Shown: positions 11,914-23,852 of the stretch, in pieces
Layout: every line of letters starts with the position of its first letter
Position numbering within the stretch: position 1 is the stretch's first letter
Source of the DNA: Setomelanomma holmii
Taxonomy: Eukaryota; Ascomycota; Dothideomycetes; Pleosporales; Phaeosphaeriaceae
NCBI GenBank assembly: GCA_010015745.1
Contig: ML978220.1
Location: forward strand, 128,969-192,968
DNA: 64,000 bases
Direction: 5' to 3'
Made by a program: the position numbers and the translations under genes
The notes under the pieces: model-generated
What the model saw: the letters and a program-made list of their open reading frames with translations, nothing else
The model's database searches: none
Told to the model about the DNA's origin: nothing

Positions 11914-14900
11914 TGTAAAGAGCGTGGTGTGGCTGGTGAGAGTTGTCGTTCACGAGCCGAGCAGGCGCCTAATAGATACATCAGAATGCTTTTCTGACGT
12001 CGGCTACACATTCCCTAATGCTTTCCTGAAGCTGCATAGATGTGTAGGGCGCGAAAGTAAGTCCAGTAACATTCCCCGACAAGGTCAACGATGGCGATGT
12101 CAATGTGATGACAAACCGAAGGCCTAGATTGACGCTGAGCCGGAAGTGGGTGGCGGGGCAGTGGCACATTGAGTTTCAGCTCCTGTCCGCCTTCCCCATG
12201 CCGAACTAACCTCGTTGTTGCGCAACTCAACGTGACGCTGCTCCAGAACTTTGATAGCAAGGTCGGTAGGTGCTGGATAGTAATAAAGACTGATCATGAC
12301 AAAGATACCCAACGCAAGACATCAGAAGGAGCAGATATGTGAGTGCTCTAGCCATAACCTTACATATTGAAGACGGGAGTCGTACCTACGAACACGAACC
12401 ACTCTGCCCACACAATGCGAAGCAGTGGATAACAGCCGGTTGCACAACATCAGGATACGAACGAAATTCCCCGCACCTGAACGTACTGATTGACGCGCGC
12501 TGAGGATGACTCGAAGGAGGTGAAGTCCTTGAGAAAGACTCCCATCATAAGGAGTTTTCGAGCGAAATTGCGGATGAGACAATGGCGAGACAAATGTTTA
12601 TCGCCCCTTGCAATCCAGATCTGGGCAGGAGGAGGTTACTTCTGCGTTCGAAACGGCCTGGTATGTGCGTCATCTTGAAAGCCTCTACGTGCAGCAAGCT
12701 TTCGTCGCTGAGAACGTGCTTCGCTGGTCATTTTGGAGCAGGGTTGACCACAGGATGGCGGCGATCTGGATGCGGCTTCTCCCATAGGATTGCGAGGGCC
12801 AGGCCTCACGCCTCTTCGATTTTCGCTTCAAACATCATGATGTGGTTGGCATAATACAACATCGCACCTGCTCTTGTCGGACCGCCATGCAGATCGGTTA
12901 TTGTTGTAACAACACATCAATGTGACTACCAATGCGATGGGGCGTAAAGCATGCCGCTAAGACTCAGCTTCATGCGAGTTGCCGGGACCTAAGTGCTTCT
13001 GAAATGTTTACCGAAAACCACGCGATGTGCATCGATGTGGCGGAATGGTGGTACATCCTTTCAATATCCATTACCAACTCCAAATTGAAAGGCTGATATG
13101 GTATCGTCGATGATAGCCGTGTAACAAGGGCTGATCGCATGTAAGGAGGTACATTCTCCGTAGCTTTGGTGATTTTTAGTTGGCCTTAGATCGAATGATA
13201 TCATGTAGAGATTGCTGTTGACATAAGAACTCGTCGTCCACCGCTCTTTTCGTAATTGTCCGCCAGTGATGATAAGTGGTGCTCAAGACGCCCGAGGGAT
13301 GCCCTAGCGCTTCCAGCCTGCTCCTTGGGACGTATGGCTTGGAAAACTGCTGGTCATCTGAGCGGCTGCATAAATAGCCCTGCCAAAGAGCATCGGAGCG
13401 TCCTTCACCGCGTCAGATCGCAAATTTGCGATGTGCAATGATCTGAGCATCGGTAGTTCCAGATTTGGATGCGTGCACACTGCAAGGAGCCTGGTCGCGA
13501 TAGCGTGGGGTGGTCCAGAGGATAGTGAACAGAAAAGCAATGCTGTAGAACGCCCTTCGGCAGGCAATGGCGTCGTGTTGGGTTTACATTGGCCCTCTGG
13601 AAGCTGCTCGGCGGAAGGCACGTGTGCGGTGCCGCATCTTGTGCGATTCTCGCTTGATCATCTCGATGTGGAAATACTACGCTGCGCGGGATTCTGCGAT
13701 AAGCCGAAGAACCTGTGTACATTGAGAAATACATGACTGGACATATGCATGTATGGTCAGACTTTGGACGAATGCATCTTGGCTTCGCAACTCGGGCAAT
13801 GTCACTTAGCTCGTAGAGCCAAATTGGCGCTCCATCCAAGTTTGAGCTTACAAACCTCCCTTTGACTCGGACCGCTCCGAAGTGCCTTTGGCGGCCTATA
13901 TCGGTGCGAATAAGTTGTGTAAGGAACCAATCAATGCAGAGCATCTCACCGCTCAGGAAGGAGATATCGAACTTCGCGCCCAAGGAGGCGCGATGTAGTC
14001 ACAGCGTAGTCCCGGCAATGCGTGAAACCTTGAACCGCATTACTCGGTGGCACCACGCAAGACAGGGCGCCGTCTGGATCTGCGTGCGTCATAGCGCTTG
14101 AATGCCACGTTCGAGCACGGCAGATTCCTCACTAACCGTTTCTTGGGAACAATTTTCGAAAGGGAGGTTTCGACTGCGCGCAAGCCAGGTTTTGAAGGCG
14201 CTGAACGGTCAATCGAGGGTGTCGATAAACAGGTTGGTATTCAGAGTTGTAGACCAGGTTGGATTCGATTCTTGACTTTGCGCACGCGAAGGTCAACTTG
14301 TAATCGGGGCAGAAATGGCAGTGACAAGGATGATGCAAGGTAGAAACGGCCCGCCAGATTGGAACGGCGAAGCGGCATCGACTCTCTTGGCTCTTGCGCG
14401 ACTACTTCCCTCATCGGCACCACTCTCGTAGCGCAAATGACAGTACCGCGAGCATTGCGCCGCCCTCTCCAGGATCTGCAAGCATTGGAGAAATACAACC
14501 GATGCTTATTCGCTGTCTTGTCGAGCGTTGGCATCCCACTCCTGACTTGCCTTCTCCCACGTTGATCCCTCCGGCAGCGCACCTCGCACGTGTCACCATG
14601 GTCTGAATATTATTCTGACAGAAGACGGTAAGTATGCGATCCGTTTCCTTGTGTTACTGGACCGGAGTTGGCCATGGTGCGGGTAGGACCTGACGGTCCT
14701 TAGCCACGACACGATGGCGTATATCATACGCCTCCCTTGCACTTCGGATTATTTTCCCAACTTTATCCCTTTCGTTTCATGACTAGTCCCTGGTCCCTGG
14801 GATCAGATCCGACGCTGTTACCGTCTGTCCGTCTAGTCTGTGTCCACTAGTCCCCACAAACGTCTATTTCATCCTTCTATCGTCCTTCCACTTTCCGTCC

Positions 14901-14958
14901 CAATTCGTCGCGAAGTGTTCCACTCAGTTTACCCATGTGCTCTCGTTGACCATCGACC
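11914..14958. other. Gene-poor 3 kb with possible gene remnants
   Basis: No intact gene is recognised. On the minus strand, 13405-13990 contains a stretch with coding-like composition (HFGAVRVKGRFVSS, NLDGAPIWLYELSDIA) lacking an ATG. A nearby frame at about 13300-13500 reads LLAVCTHPNLELPMLRSLHIA in a different phase. A second minus-strand patch near 12210-12310 reads ISLYYYPAPTDLAIKVLEQ. These could be exons or debris of a decayed F-box/LRR-like gene. The last few hundred bases before 14959 are pyrimidine-rich and probably hold the permease promoter and leader. Confidence 0.35.
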
Positions 14959-17054
14959 ATGGGTATCATTACAGACTCCAAAGGTTCTACGCCGGCCAGA
15001 TCAACTGGGGACGGCAAGTCGCTCCAGCCAACCATCTCGAACCAGTCCAAAGCAGCGGAAGCTGGCGGCATTCAGCAACATCAAGACATTATGGCGACCA
15101 TCGTAGACGACGATGATCGCTTGCTTGTGCGCATTGGATACACACCAGTACGTAATCTATAGACCACATGGCGACATTGACTAACACTCTGGGTAGGTGC
15201 TGCGACGACACTTTTCAAGATGGTCCACAGTCTCATATGCGATATCGATTCTCGGTGTATTAGGCTCGGTACCTGCAACATTTGGAGCGCCAATGACATC
15301 AGGAGGGCCTGCGACAGCAGTGTGGGCTTGGTTTGTAGGTAGCATCATGGCCTATTGTATAGCAAGCTCAGGTGCGTTCGATTCTTCACAACCTCATCCG
15401 ATCGCTAACGCAATCAAGTGGCCGAATTGGTATCCGCATATCCCACAGCTGGTGGCATGTACTATGTCACAAAACACGTTGTACCACCTGAACACGTTGC
15501 GGCTTGGGCTTGGATCATTGGCTGGTGCAACTTCCTCGGTCAAGCTGCTGGAGTCGCAAGTCTGGCATACACGATCTCGCAAATGATTTTGGCGACCGCC
15601 GTTATGCACACAATGGATGGCGACATAGCCACGTTTCAACCGTAAGGTTCATGCCCACGCGTTTGTCAATGTCAACTGACTTGTATCGCAGAGAAGCGTA
15701 CCAAACTGTGCTTCTGGCAATATTTGTGCTCTGCCTGTTCGGTACAATATGTTCGTTCCCAACAAACTGGCTTCACCGCATTATTCTGTGGTTTGCGCCC
15801 ATCAATAGTACGTGTGATATAACCCAACGTTAGAACTCGGCTAACAAGATCGCAGTCATCGCATCGATATGCATTTGCATCGCTCTTCTCATTCTTACAC
15901 CAAACAAACAAAGCCCGAAATGGGTGTTTACGACAGTCATGGATGGCTCAGGCTGGGGTAGCAAGGGATTCTCGTTCCTACTTGGGTTGGTATCCCAAAA
16001 ATCCTCGTTCGATCGGTGTGGATCTGACTGAGTGCAGGTTTCTATCCGTAGCATGGACAATGACCGACTACGACGGAACAACACAGTAGGTCAGCCTTGC
16101 ATTCTCACATGTCAGCCAATCTAACCAGGTTCCACAGCATGTCGGAGGAGACACACGATGCCGCCATTCGTGGACCTGTCGCGATTCGAGCTGCCATTCT
16201 GGTCTCGGGCTTCGTAGGCTGGATGCTAACAGTCACCTTCTGCTTCTGCATGACGGATTACGACAAAATTATGGCGACTCCAACCGGGCTTCCAGTCGCA
16301 CAGATCTTCTTCAATGCCGGCGGCAGGACAGGTGGAACCGTCATGTGGTTCTTCGTGATGCTCGTGCAGTTCTTCACCGGTTGCTCTGCGATGTTGGCGA
16401 ACGCGCGAATGGCTTGGGCATTCTCCCGAGATGCCGCCTTTCCATTCTCGGGGTGAGACTCCGCGGAATTCGTTACCACAAGATACAGTACTGACAAATT
16501 ACAGGTTTTGGAGCAAGGTCAACCGCTTCACGCACACACCGGTCAATGCAGTATGGCTTGTCGTCGCCTTCTGCAGCTGCCTCGATCTCATCGGCATTGG
16601 GAGTACACTGACCATTACGGCCATTTTCAACATCACCGCGCCAGCCCTGGATATTAGCTACATCGCAGTCATCATTGCACACCGATGGTACGAAGGCCAC
16701 GTCAAATTTCACCCCGGACCATACACCATGGGCAAGTGGAGCAAGCCAGTCAACGCGATTGCCGTCACATGGGTCATCTTCATTAGCGTTGTACTCTTCT
16801 TCCCGACAATGAGGCCAGTCAGAGCAGACAACATGAACTACGCTATCTGCGTTGCGGCCTTCATTGGCCTGTTTAGCACGGCGTGGTGGTACGCTGGAGC
16901 AAGGAAGACATATACCGGGTACGTGTCAATGAATGCAAAGCTTATGGGGCTTTACACTAACCTCCACGTTTCTAGTCCCCGAACGACAGACACTATCGAC
17001 ATGCTTCCACCAGAAGATCCAGAAGAGATCTTCAGCGACTACGACACGCCCTGA
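14959..17054 (+). CDS. Amino acid/GABA/choline-type permease (APC superfamily)
   Basis: Plasma-membrane permease of the fungal APC family that imports amino acids, GABA or choline-like solutes. Nine exons are separated by about 45-60 nt introns. After a hydrophilic N-terminus (ending DDDDRLLVRIGYTP) the protein shows the conserved APC start RHFSRWSTVSYAISILGVLGS, then VAELVSAYPTAGGMYYVTK (TM3 region), and about 12 hydrophobic segments. The late MTDYDGTTHMSEETHDAA-type segment is typical of GABA/choline permeases. It ends PEEIFSDYDTP at TGA 17052-17054. The exons join in phase at the boundaries I checked. The substrate is not decidable from sequence alone; GABA permease is the usual annotation for this subgroup. 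Confidence 0.9.
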
Positions 17055-18544
17055 TAGGGCTGTATGACATGCATCGATTACATGCAGAATCTAGTATGGT
17101 CCGCCTTGTATGACGATCTACCCATGAAAGCAATATCACGACGGAGTTTTTGCATTTTCACCAGCGTATCATTGGCGCGTTCAGGCTTATTATCCTCATC
17201 TACCAAATACACACGGAGTCAAGCCATAGAGCGGGTAATTGCATCTTCACCACATCATCGGTCAGACCGCAGCCACGATACCATTAGATCCACAAGATAC
17301 CCCAATAGAAAGCTCGCAAATAGTTCTCATAGTATAATAGCTTCATTTTAAATAGTATCACATCCATCTACTGTCATGATTGGGTCCGAACTCCAGATCT
17401 CACCCATCCAACACTGGAGATGCTCGCGCCACGTGAGGACCCCACACTGCATGCCAGCATCACTCACTGCAGCTATTGCTCGGGCTTGCGCCATAGCTTC
17501 CCACACGCTATAGCTTCCTCCTTCGCGCAATGTCGCTCCTTCGAGAGACTCGTGCATATGCTCGGGAGGAATGAGTCTGGAACTCACGTAAGGCTTGTGC
17601 GTTGTCAAGTTCAGACGCACCTACACAAACAAGCCTCCATAGGTAGGGAGGCTTGTGTGAAGGGTGGCAAGAACAGCACATCTCCCGGGCTAACTCAGCC
17701 CTACGATTGAGTTGCATTTATCTACCGCAGAAGGAGCACATCATCCTGCGTCTGCGGCGGGAAAACATTATTGATTTGATCCGTGGATAACCGATACTAT
17801 ATGCTTTCACCTCCCCTGGGATCCTTCATTGAATTCTACACTTTGCGAGCCCAGATTCAACTCGATCCTGGCATGACATACATATACGTTTTTCAAGCTT
17901 CTTCTTGCCTCGATGAGCATTCTGTTGCTAGGCATAGTTTGTAACGTGCTTTGCAAGAAATCGTTGATGGTAGCGACGTGTCAGATGCAGAGCGCTTAGA
18001 CGACTCTGGACGACAGTGAGGACGAGCAACGCATACTCCATCATCCCACAAGTACGATGGCAATATATTCAATGTGTTCAGGACGTTTCATTCAGAAACG
18101 CTAAACAGCTATGCACCCACCCACATTTCATCCAAATGCATATCCCGCTAAACATACATAAATGAATCGAAACCTGCTTATGACCCAAAGAAAAAATATA
18201 GAGAACGTAACGTAGCATCAAGTATATAATCATGAAGCCCGATGAAGAATTTCGCTGTCCAAGCCCGTCATTGATTCGGTATACCGTCAACGCCGCTGCA
18301 ATGTGGTTGTGTTGTGATATGTCCGTCATGATCTATTGGGCTCAAAGATACACCCTCCTTGCGTGCCGTCGCACGTTCTGGACCCTGTGCGTGCCATGTG
18401 CGCAAATGTCGTGCAACAGCGCATCCCACTCGCTGATATCATTCCAGGCCAATGCAATGTCCCACTTCTCTCCTCATCTTTCTTTTCCCACGGCCTCCCC
18501 ACAAGCCGAGCTCATCGTGAACGCAACCTTGTGCGCAGACTGCT
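17055..18544. other. Intergenic, no gene seen
   Basis: About 1.5 kb between the permease and the small minus-strand gene. AT-richer patches occur near 17330-17350 and 18170-18230. No coding or RNA feature can be supported. Confidence 0.5.
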
Positions 18545-18834
18545 CTACGGCCGCCCTGTTCGCATCTCCCTGATGCCGATTGATGGCATTTTGCTGAAGC
18601 GTCGACTGCTGCCTGTGGACGAGCTCTTTGCGCTCATGGGCGACGAGGCGTATACGTATTCGCCGTCGACGTATTGTGCGTCGCTGATGAAGGTTGTGCG
18701 TTTTTCGCGGCGTGTGTAGCGTTGCTCGAGGCGGTAGAGTTCAAGGCCTGTAATTCGTCCCATTAGCAAAATGTGGTTGTTATCGCGGAGTGTCAATGTC
18801 ACGTACGAGCCTGCAATTTCTCAAAAATACCCAT
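18545..18834 (-). CDS. Small conserved-looking 76-residue protein, two exons
   Basis: Exon 1 (18834-18807) encodes MGIFEKLQAR. A 59-nt intron (18748-18806) has donor GTACGT, branch GCTAAT and acceptor ACAG. Exon 2 (18747-18545) continues LELYRLEQRYTRREKRTTF, then ISDAQYVDGEYVY, a Ser-rich stretch, and ends RTGRP at TAG. Spliced length is 231 nt, in frame. The basic, amphipathic helix-like N-terminal half followed by SDAQYVDGEYVY resembles a short uncharacterised protein I associate with filamentous ascomycetes; that link is from memory and unverified. No signal peptide or membrane segment is seen. Unspliced reading of the same strand hides the start, so the gene is easy to miss. Confidence 0.72.
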
Positions 18835-19923
18835 TTTGTGCCGTATTTTCTGTGCGATCGTGTAGTGTAATATGCTATCCCAGTCTCAGGAGAACGAGCG
18901 TGCGTGTATAAGTGCGTGTCGCGGTGTCGGCTTTACAGGACGATTCCCTGTCTGTTCGCTACACCCACGGTATCGAGTCGCAAGTCCCGGGCCAATCGAA
19001 GGGGTATGACAATTTCAGTCGCCAACAGCCAGAGTCGCAGAAAGAACGTGGTGTAAGGTTACAGCACAGCACGACGGGCGATCGCGAGGGGCAACTTGCA
19101 GATAAAACGAATGGCAAGAACTCGACCGAACGACCTTGGCTGCAGACGAGCAGTGACAACTGTGCAGGGTGCATGTCCACCGTGCCTTCTCCCTCGGGTC
19201 GTTGTTGGGGCGCGCACGCGGGACGAGAGCTTCTGGGCTTGCGGGCTTGGGCTTTCTGGTGCTAGTGCTTCCATGCGGCACTTCGAGAATGTTGGAAGCG
19301 GCATGGTTGGGCCGAAGTTTAAAACGTACCAGTGCTGAAAGAGGTGGAGAGCCGGCCTTGCGGGACGAGAGCGACGAGCACGCCGTTGAAGTGGATCGTC
19401 AGGAACAGGAACAGTCTGCTAATTTGGCTTCGAAGACCCTCATCTCGCGAGCCAACATACTTCGCGATGTGCATCGTTCGTTCAGATTCAAGAGGCTACT
19501 TCGCTTTTCGTCTTCAAAAGCCTCTCCCCACTCGAGTCAGCTTTTCACGTGGAACAAGGATCTAAGCTCGTTTACGAAAGAGCGTGTCAAACCTGCCGCC
19601 GCCACATCGTTAGCGGCAGATGCTCGTTCCAGGGGCGCATTGATAATCGCCATCCAAGCACGCTCGCATGGCGAACGATCGACATTACCGGTTACTCCAA
19701 AAGCAAAGGGAGTTCATGCCGAGGGAAAGAATCGTTCAGCCCAAGAACAGGCCGTCATGATCTATCTATATAATAATGTGAGTAACGAAGAAACAGCAAC
19801 GGCGCCGCTATGTCTGATCAGCGCTATGCTCTCCCATTTTATGAATCTCTAGCCTGTTTTGCTCCAAAGCTCCAAGAAATGCTTGACTCTGCCTGTCTGC
19901 AGTATGCTATGCGTAAGAGCATT
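18835..19923. other. Intergenic, no gene seen
   Basis: Promoter region of the small gene and 3' flank of TPS2. A 227-codon plus-strand frame at 19169-19852 has no domain and an Arg/Ser/Ala-rich composition of the kind seen in GC-rich non-coding frames; I do not accept it as a gene. Confidence 0.45.
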
Positions 19924-22900
19924 CTAAATACGCGATTCTGGAACGACACCCTCGACTACCGCAACTGCGCCAACGTTGCCAGCATCAGCAGACCCATTAA
20001 GCAGTGAGATGCACGAGATGACATCGGCGGGCTCGACTAGATGCCAGCTCGCAAGTGTCTGCTTCGAGCTAGCACCGACAGTGACCGAGAAAACATGATC
20101 AGTATCCAATTTCGATTGTCTCAGTGAACGGAACATGTCTGCATGCGTTAGTTTGTGCAGAGTGCAAAGGATCGAGAGATACCAACCTTCATCGGTGAAG
20201 TCATCGCCCAGGCAGAGAACAAACTCAGGTGCATCGCCAGGCTGATCACCATACTCCAGGACAAGCCTTTTTGCGATCTCGCCCTTGTTGACGAAACGAG
20301 GTCTGACTTCCAAATTGGCTTTGCCCGTCATGACTTCTACATCATATTTCTTGGCGACAGTCCTCTCAAGGTGCTTCTGGGCCTCGCGAGCCTGGAAAGC
20401 GCCCCATTCAGGGTCACAATTCCGGTAGTGCCACGTAATGGCAATCTTTTTGCGCTCAAGGTTGGAGCCTGTAGTGATCAGTATTTGAGGGCTTGTGGAT
20501 TGCCTTGGAACTTACCCGGTGTCTTGTCGGTGTAGTGCTGGAAAACTTCAATAACCTCCGCTTGCCAACTCATGTCTGTCTGTTCTGTCAGATTGACCCA
20601 GTTCTCACTTCGAGGGTGTCGCATGAAGCTGCCGTGCTCGGCACTGAGACCAAGCTCTGTTATGTGACCCATCCACTCGTCCAAGAAGGCTTGATCTCTG
20701 CCGCTGATGATCCATACCGAGTTCTTTGGGTTCGCTGCTAGAGTCTTGAGCGTGCGGATGACCCGGTCGGATGGTATGGCTGCATTTGGATCCTTGACAA
20801 TAGGCGTCAAAGTTCCATCGTAGTCGAACATGAATAGCCGCTTCTTCGCTTGCCGGTACTGGAAGAGCAGCTTCGCACGGTCAAGCGCTGGTGTCGCAAA
20901 GGATTGATCGAACGACGACAAATTGGTCATGAGCCGCTTTAGATAGTTGTTCGTCCAGGACTGCACGTTGTTGGAAACGACGTGGTTGTAGAGCTTTGTG
21001 TGTTGCTCCTCGCGCTCCTTATCAGAGAGCTTGAGTGCCTCGTTGATGCTGTCGGCCACACCGCCCAGATCCCAGGGATTGATATGAAGTGCACCAGCGA
21101 GGGACCCTGCAGTTCCCGAGAATTCGGACAGTATAAGTGGACCGTGATTGTCCTTCTGACAGATGACATATTCCATACTTGTTGTGTTCATACCGTCACG
21201 AACACTGGTGATGAGACCAATATCGGCAACTCGTAACAGCGCAAAGTACTCCTCGCGTGAAAGATATTGAGGGAAGTGCCGGACTGGTGTAAAATCAAGG
21301 GAGCCGTAGAGACCGTTGATCTTCGCCGCAAGATCTGAGATGTTGTTGACGACCTTTTCCTGCGCGCCATCCGCCCTGTCGGTGAGCACACCGCTTGGGC
21401 TGGTAACCTGAATAAGCACCACCTTGCCTTGCCACTCGGGATACTTCTCCAAAAATGTCTTAAATGCTTGGAGCTTCTGGACAACACCTCGTACAGCATC
21501 GAGTCTGTCACGGCCTACGATAAGCTTCTTGCCTGCATACATCTCGCGTATGCCCTCCATCCTGTCGTCGATGTCTGGGTCGCCAAATGCCTGCCGCACT
21601 GTCGAAGCTGCATTGATGCCAATCGGGAACACATCAACTGCAACATGCGCTCCGTAGGCATCGACACCCGCAGATGAAGAGTCGAAGCCGAGAATGCGTG
21701 TGCAGCAAGAAGAGAAGTGTCTGGAGTAGCTGTATGATTGGAAGCCGATCATGTTGGCGCCCAGAACACCTTCCAGGATCTCCTTCCGCCGGCTGAGGCA
21801 CCGGTAAAATTCGCTGGAGGGAAATGGGATGTGGAGGAAGAAGCCAATGTAAATGTTGGGTAGTCGCTGCCGGAGCAGACTTGGTAGAAGCAGCAGATAG
21901 AAATCGTGAACCAGGATTATATCTCCAGGCTTGTAGATCTCCAGTATCTTGTCTGCAAAGAGCTTGTTCATTCGATAGTAGTCTGCCCATGACTTTCGTG
22001 CAGCGCGACCATCGGCAGGTTCATTCTGCTTGTAGTGGAAAAGAGTAAACAGCTCATGCTCGGCGTATGTTCTCCAGCGATTCTGATCTTTCAAGATGTA
22101 TTCGTCCTTGCCGTCGTCCACTTCATCAACCAGCCAAACAGGGACTATTTTGCCACCGTGGTCTCGTTCAAGCTGCTTCTCCAATCGTGCACGGTCCTCG
22201 CGACCGATGTGGAGACCGAGCGGCTGCTGAGGTACGGGGATGGGTTTCTTGGAATCCACTGGGATAGGTGCAGCGGCTTTGTTCGTTGGCGGCTGTACAG
22301 CCAGTGTTGCTGATGACTTCGAAGCCGCTATCTCGCCAGTCCAGCCCACTAGTGTGTGATTCCATGGCGATGAAGACGAGGCCAAGTACGAGAAAGAGTC
22401 GAAGAGAGCGGACGTACCCCGTCGCGGATTAAGCTCCCAATCATTGCCTGGGGAATAGCCAAGGTCGTACGGGACGGCAAATGTCGCAGTGATGATGCGG
22501 CCGCTTAGATTCAATCCTGGATGTGCTGCACGCGGATCCACATCCGCTAGATCATGCTTGGTAGCAGGATCTGGAATCACGCTTAATTTCTTGAGCAACT
22601 CATCGCCGCTTCGCGCACCCGCCGCAGCTTCAGTAGGAGAGCCCGCTGCTCCGGCCTTGTGCGCAACCTGCTTGTCCGCAAAGTACGAGTTGGCACTCCA
22701 CGAGGGACCTGGGCTGGCCTTTTCGGGATCGAATGGCAGTTGTGTGTCGCTGTCGACATCGCCGGGCTCGATGTAGGCCGACTTGCCGCCAAGATGTACA
22801 CCTGGTGTCACTGGAACATTGGTGATGGAGGGATGGAGCGCAGGATGGTCGCTTTCGCGGGGCTCGAAAGGCTCAGGCGACACGGGATTTGCCTTTGTTG

Positions 22901-22946
22901 GTGGTGTCATGGTGCTCAGGCAATTCGAGTCTGTGTCGCGCTGCAT
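19924..22946 (-). CDS. TPS2: Trehalose-6-phosphate phosphatase (GT20 + HAD phosphatase)
   Basis: Dephosphorylates trehalose-6-phosphate to trehalose in the cytosolic TPS complex. From ATG 22946 (MQRDTDSN; a second ATG at 22910 is possible) there is a Ser/Pro-rich leader of about 180 residues, then the GT20 synthase-like domain (about 22500-20900). The C-terminal HAD phosphatase domain has nucleophile motif FDYDGTLT, IISGRDQAFL and, after introns near 20467-20517 and 20138-20186, GDDFTDEDMFRSL. The intact DxDxT and GDDxxDE motifs argue for an active phosphatase rather than the regulatory TPS3/TSL1 type. A longer upstream reading begins only at a GTG that coincides with a splice donor (GTGAGT, 23072), so I read that stretch as a 5'UTR intron ending just before the ATG at 22946. 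Confidence 0.92.
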
Positions 22947-22949
22947 GGG

Positions 22950-23072
22950 GCTGTCAGAGAATGGTAGGCTGGCAGGAGGGAGACATTGATAGGGAAGAAG
23001 GAGGTGATTGGCAAGGTGCGCAACACCAAACAGAGCAACTTGTGAAGAGGGCATTGACTCTGAGAAACTCAC
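22950..23072 (-). other. Probable intron in the 5' leader of TPS2
   Basis: On the minus strand a GTGAGT donor begins at 23072 and a pyrimidine-rich tract ends in CTGACAG about four bases before the TPS2 ATG at 22946. This explains why an open frame continues upstream without a genuine ATG start at 23072. Confidence 0.5.
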
Positions 23073-23852
23073 CTGGTTGCCTAGCGTGACCTAGCTGTCT
23101 ATGTTTGTTGTGGAAAGAGCACGTTGCAATGCTCCTGCTAGCCGCGCGAGGCACTCCGCGTATACACCTCCAAACGGGACTAAATCTGTGGAGGGTAGAA
23201 GGAGAGTTGAGTGCTGAAGACAATCGAGCAACACTATACAGGGACGGCCGAGTGAGTGAGAGCGCGAAGAGCGCAATGGGCGGAGGGCAAGACAAAAGGT
23301 CAAGCTTGGTGGGCTGCTCACATCCCACCTTGCGATTCTGACGTCGGCAGAGCATGGAACCTGTGCTCGGGCCAGGACCAACGGCGCAAGGATGCAAAGT
23401 AGGAACAGGCACAGCTCCACCCACTGCAGCACTGTCACTTCCAGTTGCTTCCAAGCGCTTCGCGGGGAGCCAGAGTGCAGCTTGTTGAATTGAATGTCCA
23501 CATGATGTAATTCGACAAGATGCCTTGCTCGATTTGAGTGCCCCCATGGACCGTTGCAAGGACCACCCGTGGAGACAATTGGAAGCTTTGATAGCCGCAT
23601 GTTCGTGACAGTGAATTACCTCAAGAATGAAGCATCATGAACACCAACGTTAGAAGGGCAGTAAGAAGCAATTAAGCTTGCAGAAAGTCCGCGGGAGTGT
23701 GCTTGGTCGCCGCAAATCCGTAGCCAGTTCGAATATGACTAGCCTCTTGGCAGTATAGCACCGCATCGCGAAGAACTTCACAGTGCATTGGGTGGCATCA
23801 ATCCGCGCTTCTGGCCCAATCGCGACCCGTCCGTCATCACATTAGGCCTCTC
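23073..23852. other. TPS2 / nucleotidyltransferase divergent promoter region
   Basis: Divergent intergenic region of about 0.8 kb. I looked for stress-response elements (CCCCT/AGGGG) on both strands and saw none. No gene is supported. Confidence 0.4.

Noticed and set aside
19169..19852. 227-codon plus-strand open frame
   Set aside because: No domain, biased Arg/Ser/Ala composition, no introns or context; most likely non-coding.
22947..23072. N-terminal extension of TPS2 from 23072
   Set aside because: The extension starts at GTG, which is part of a GTGAGT splice donor; it fits a 5'UTR intron better than coding sequence.
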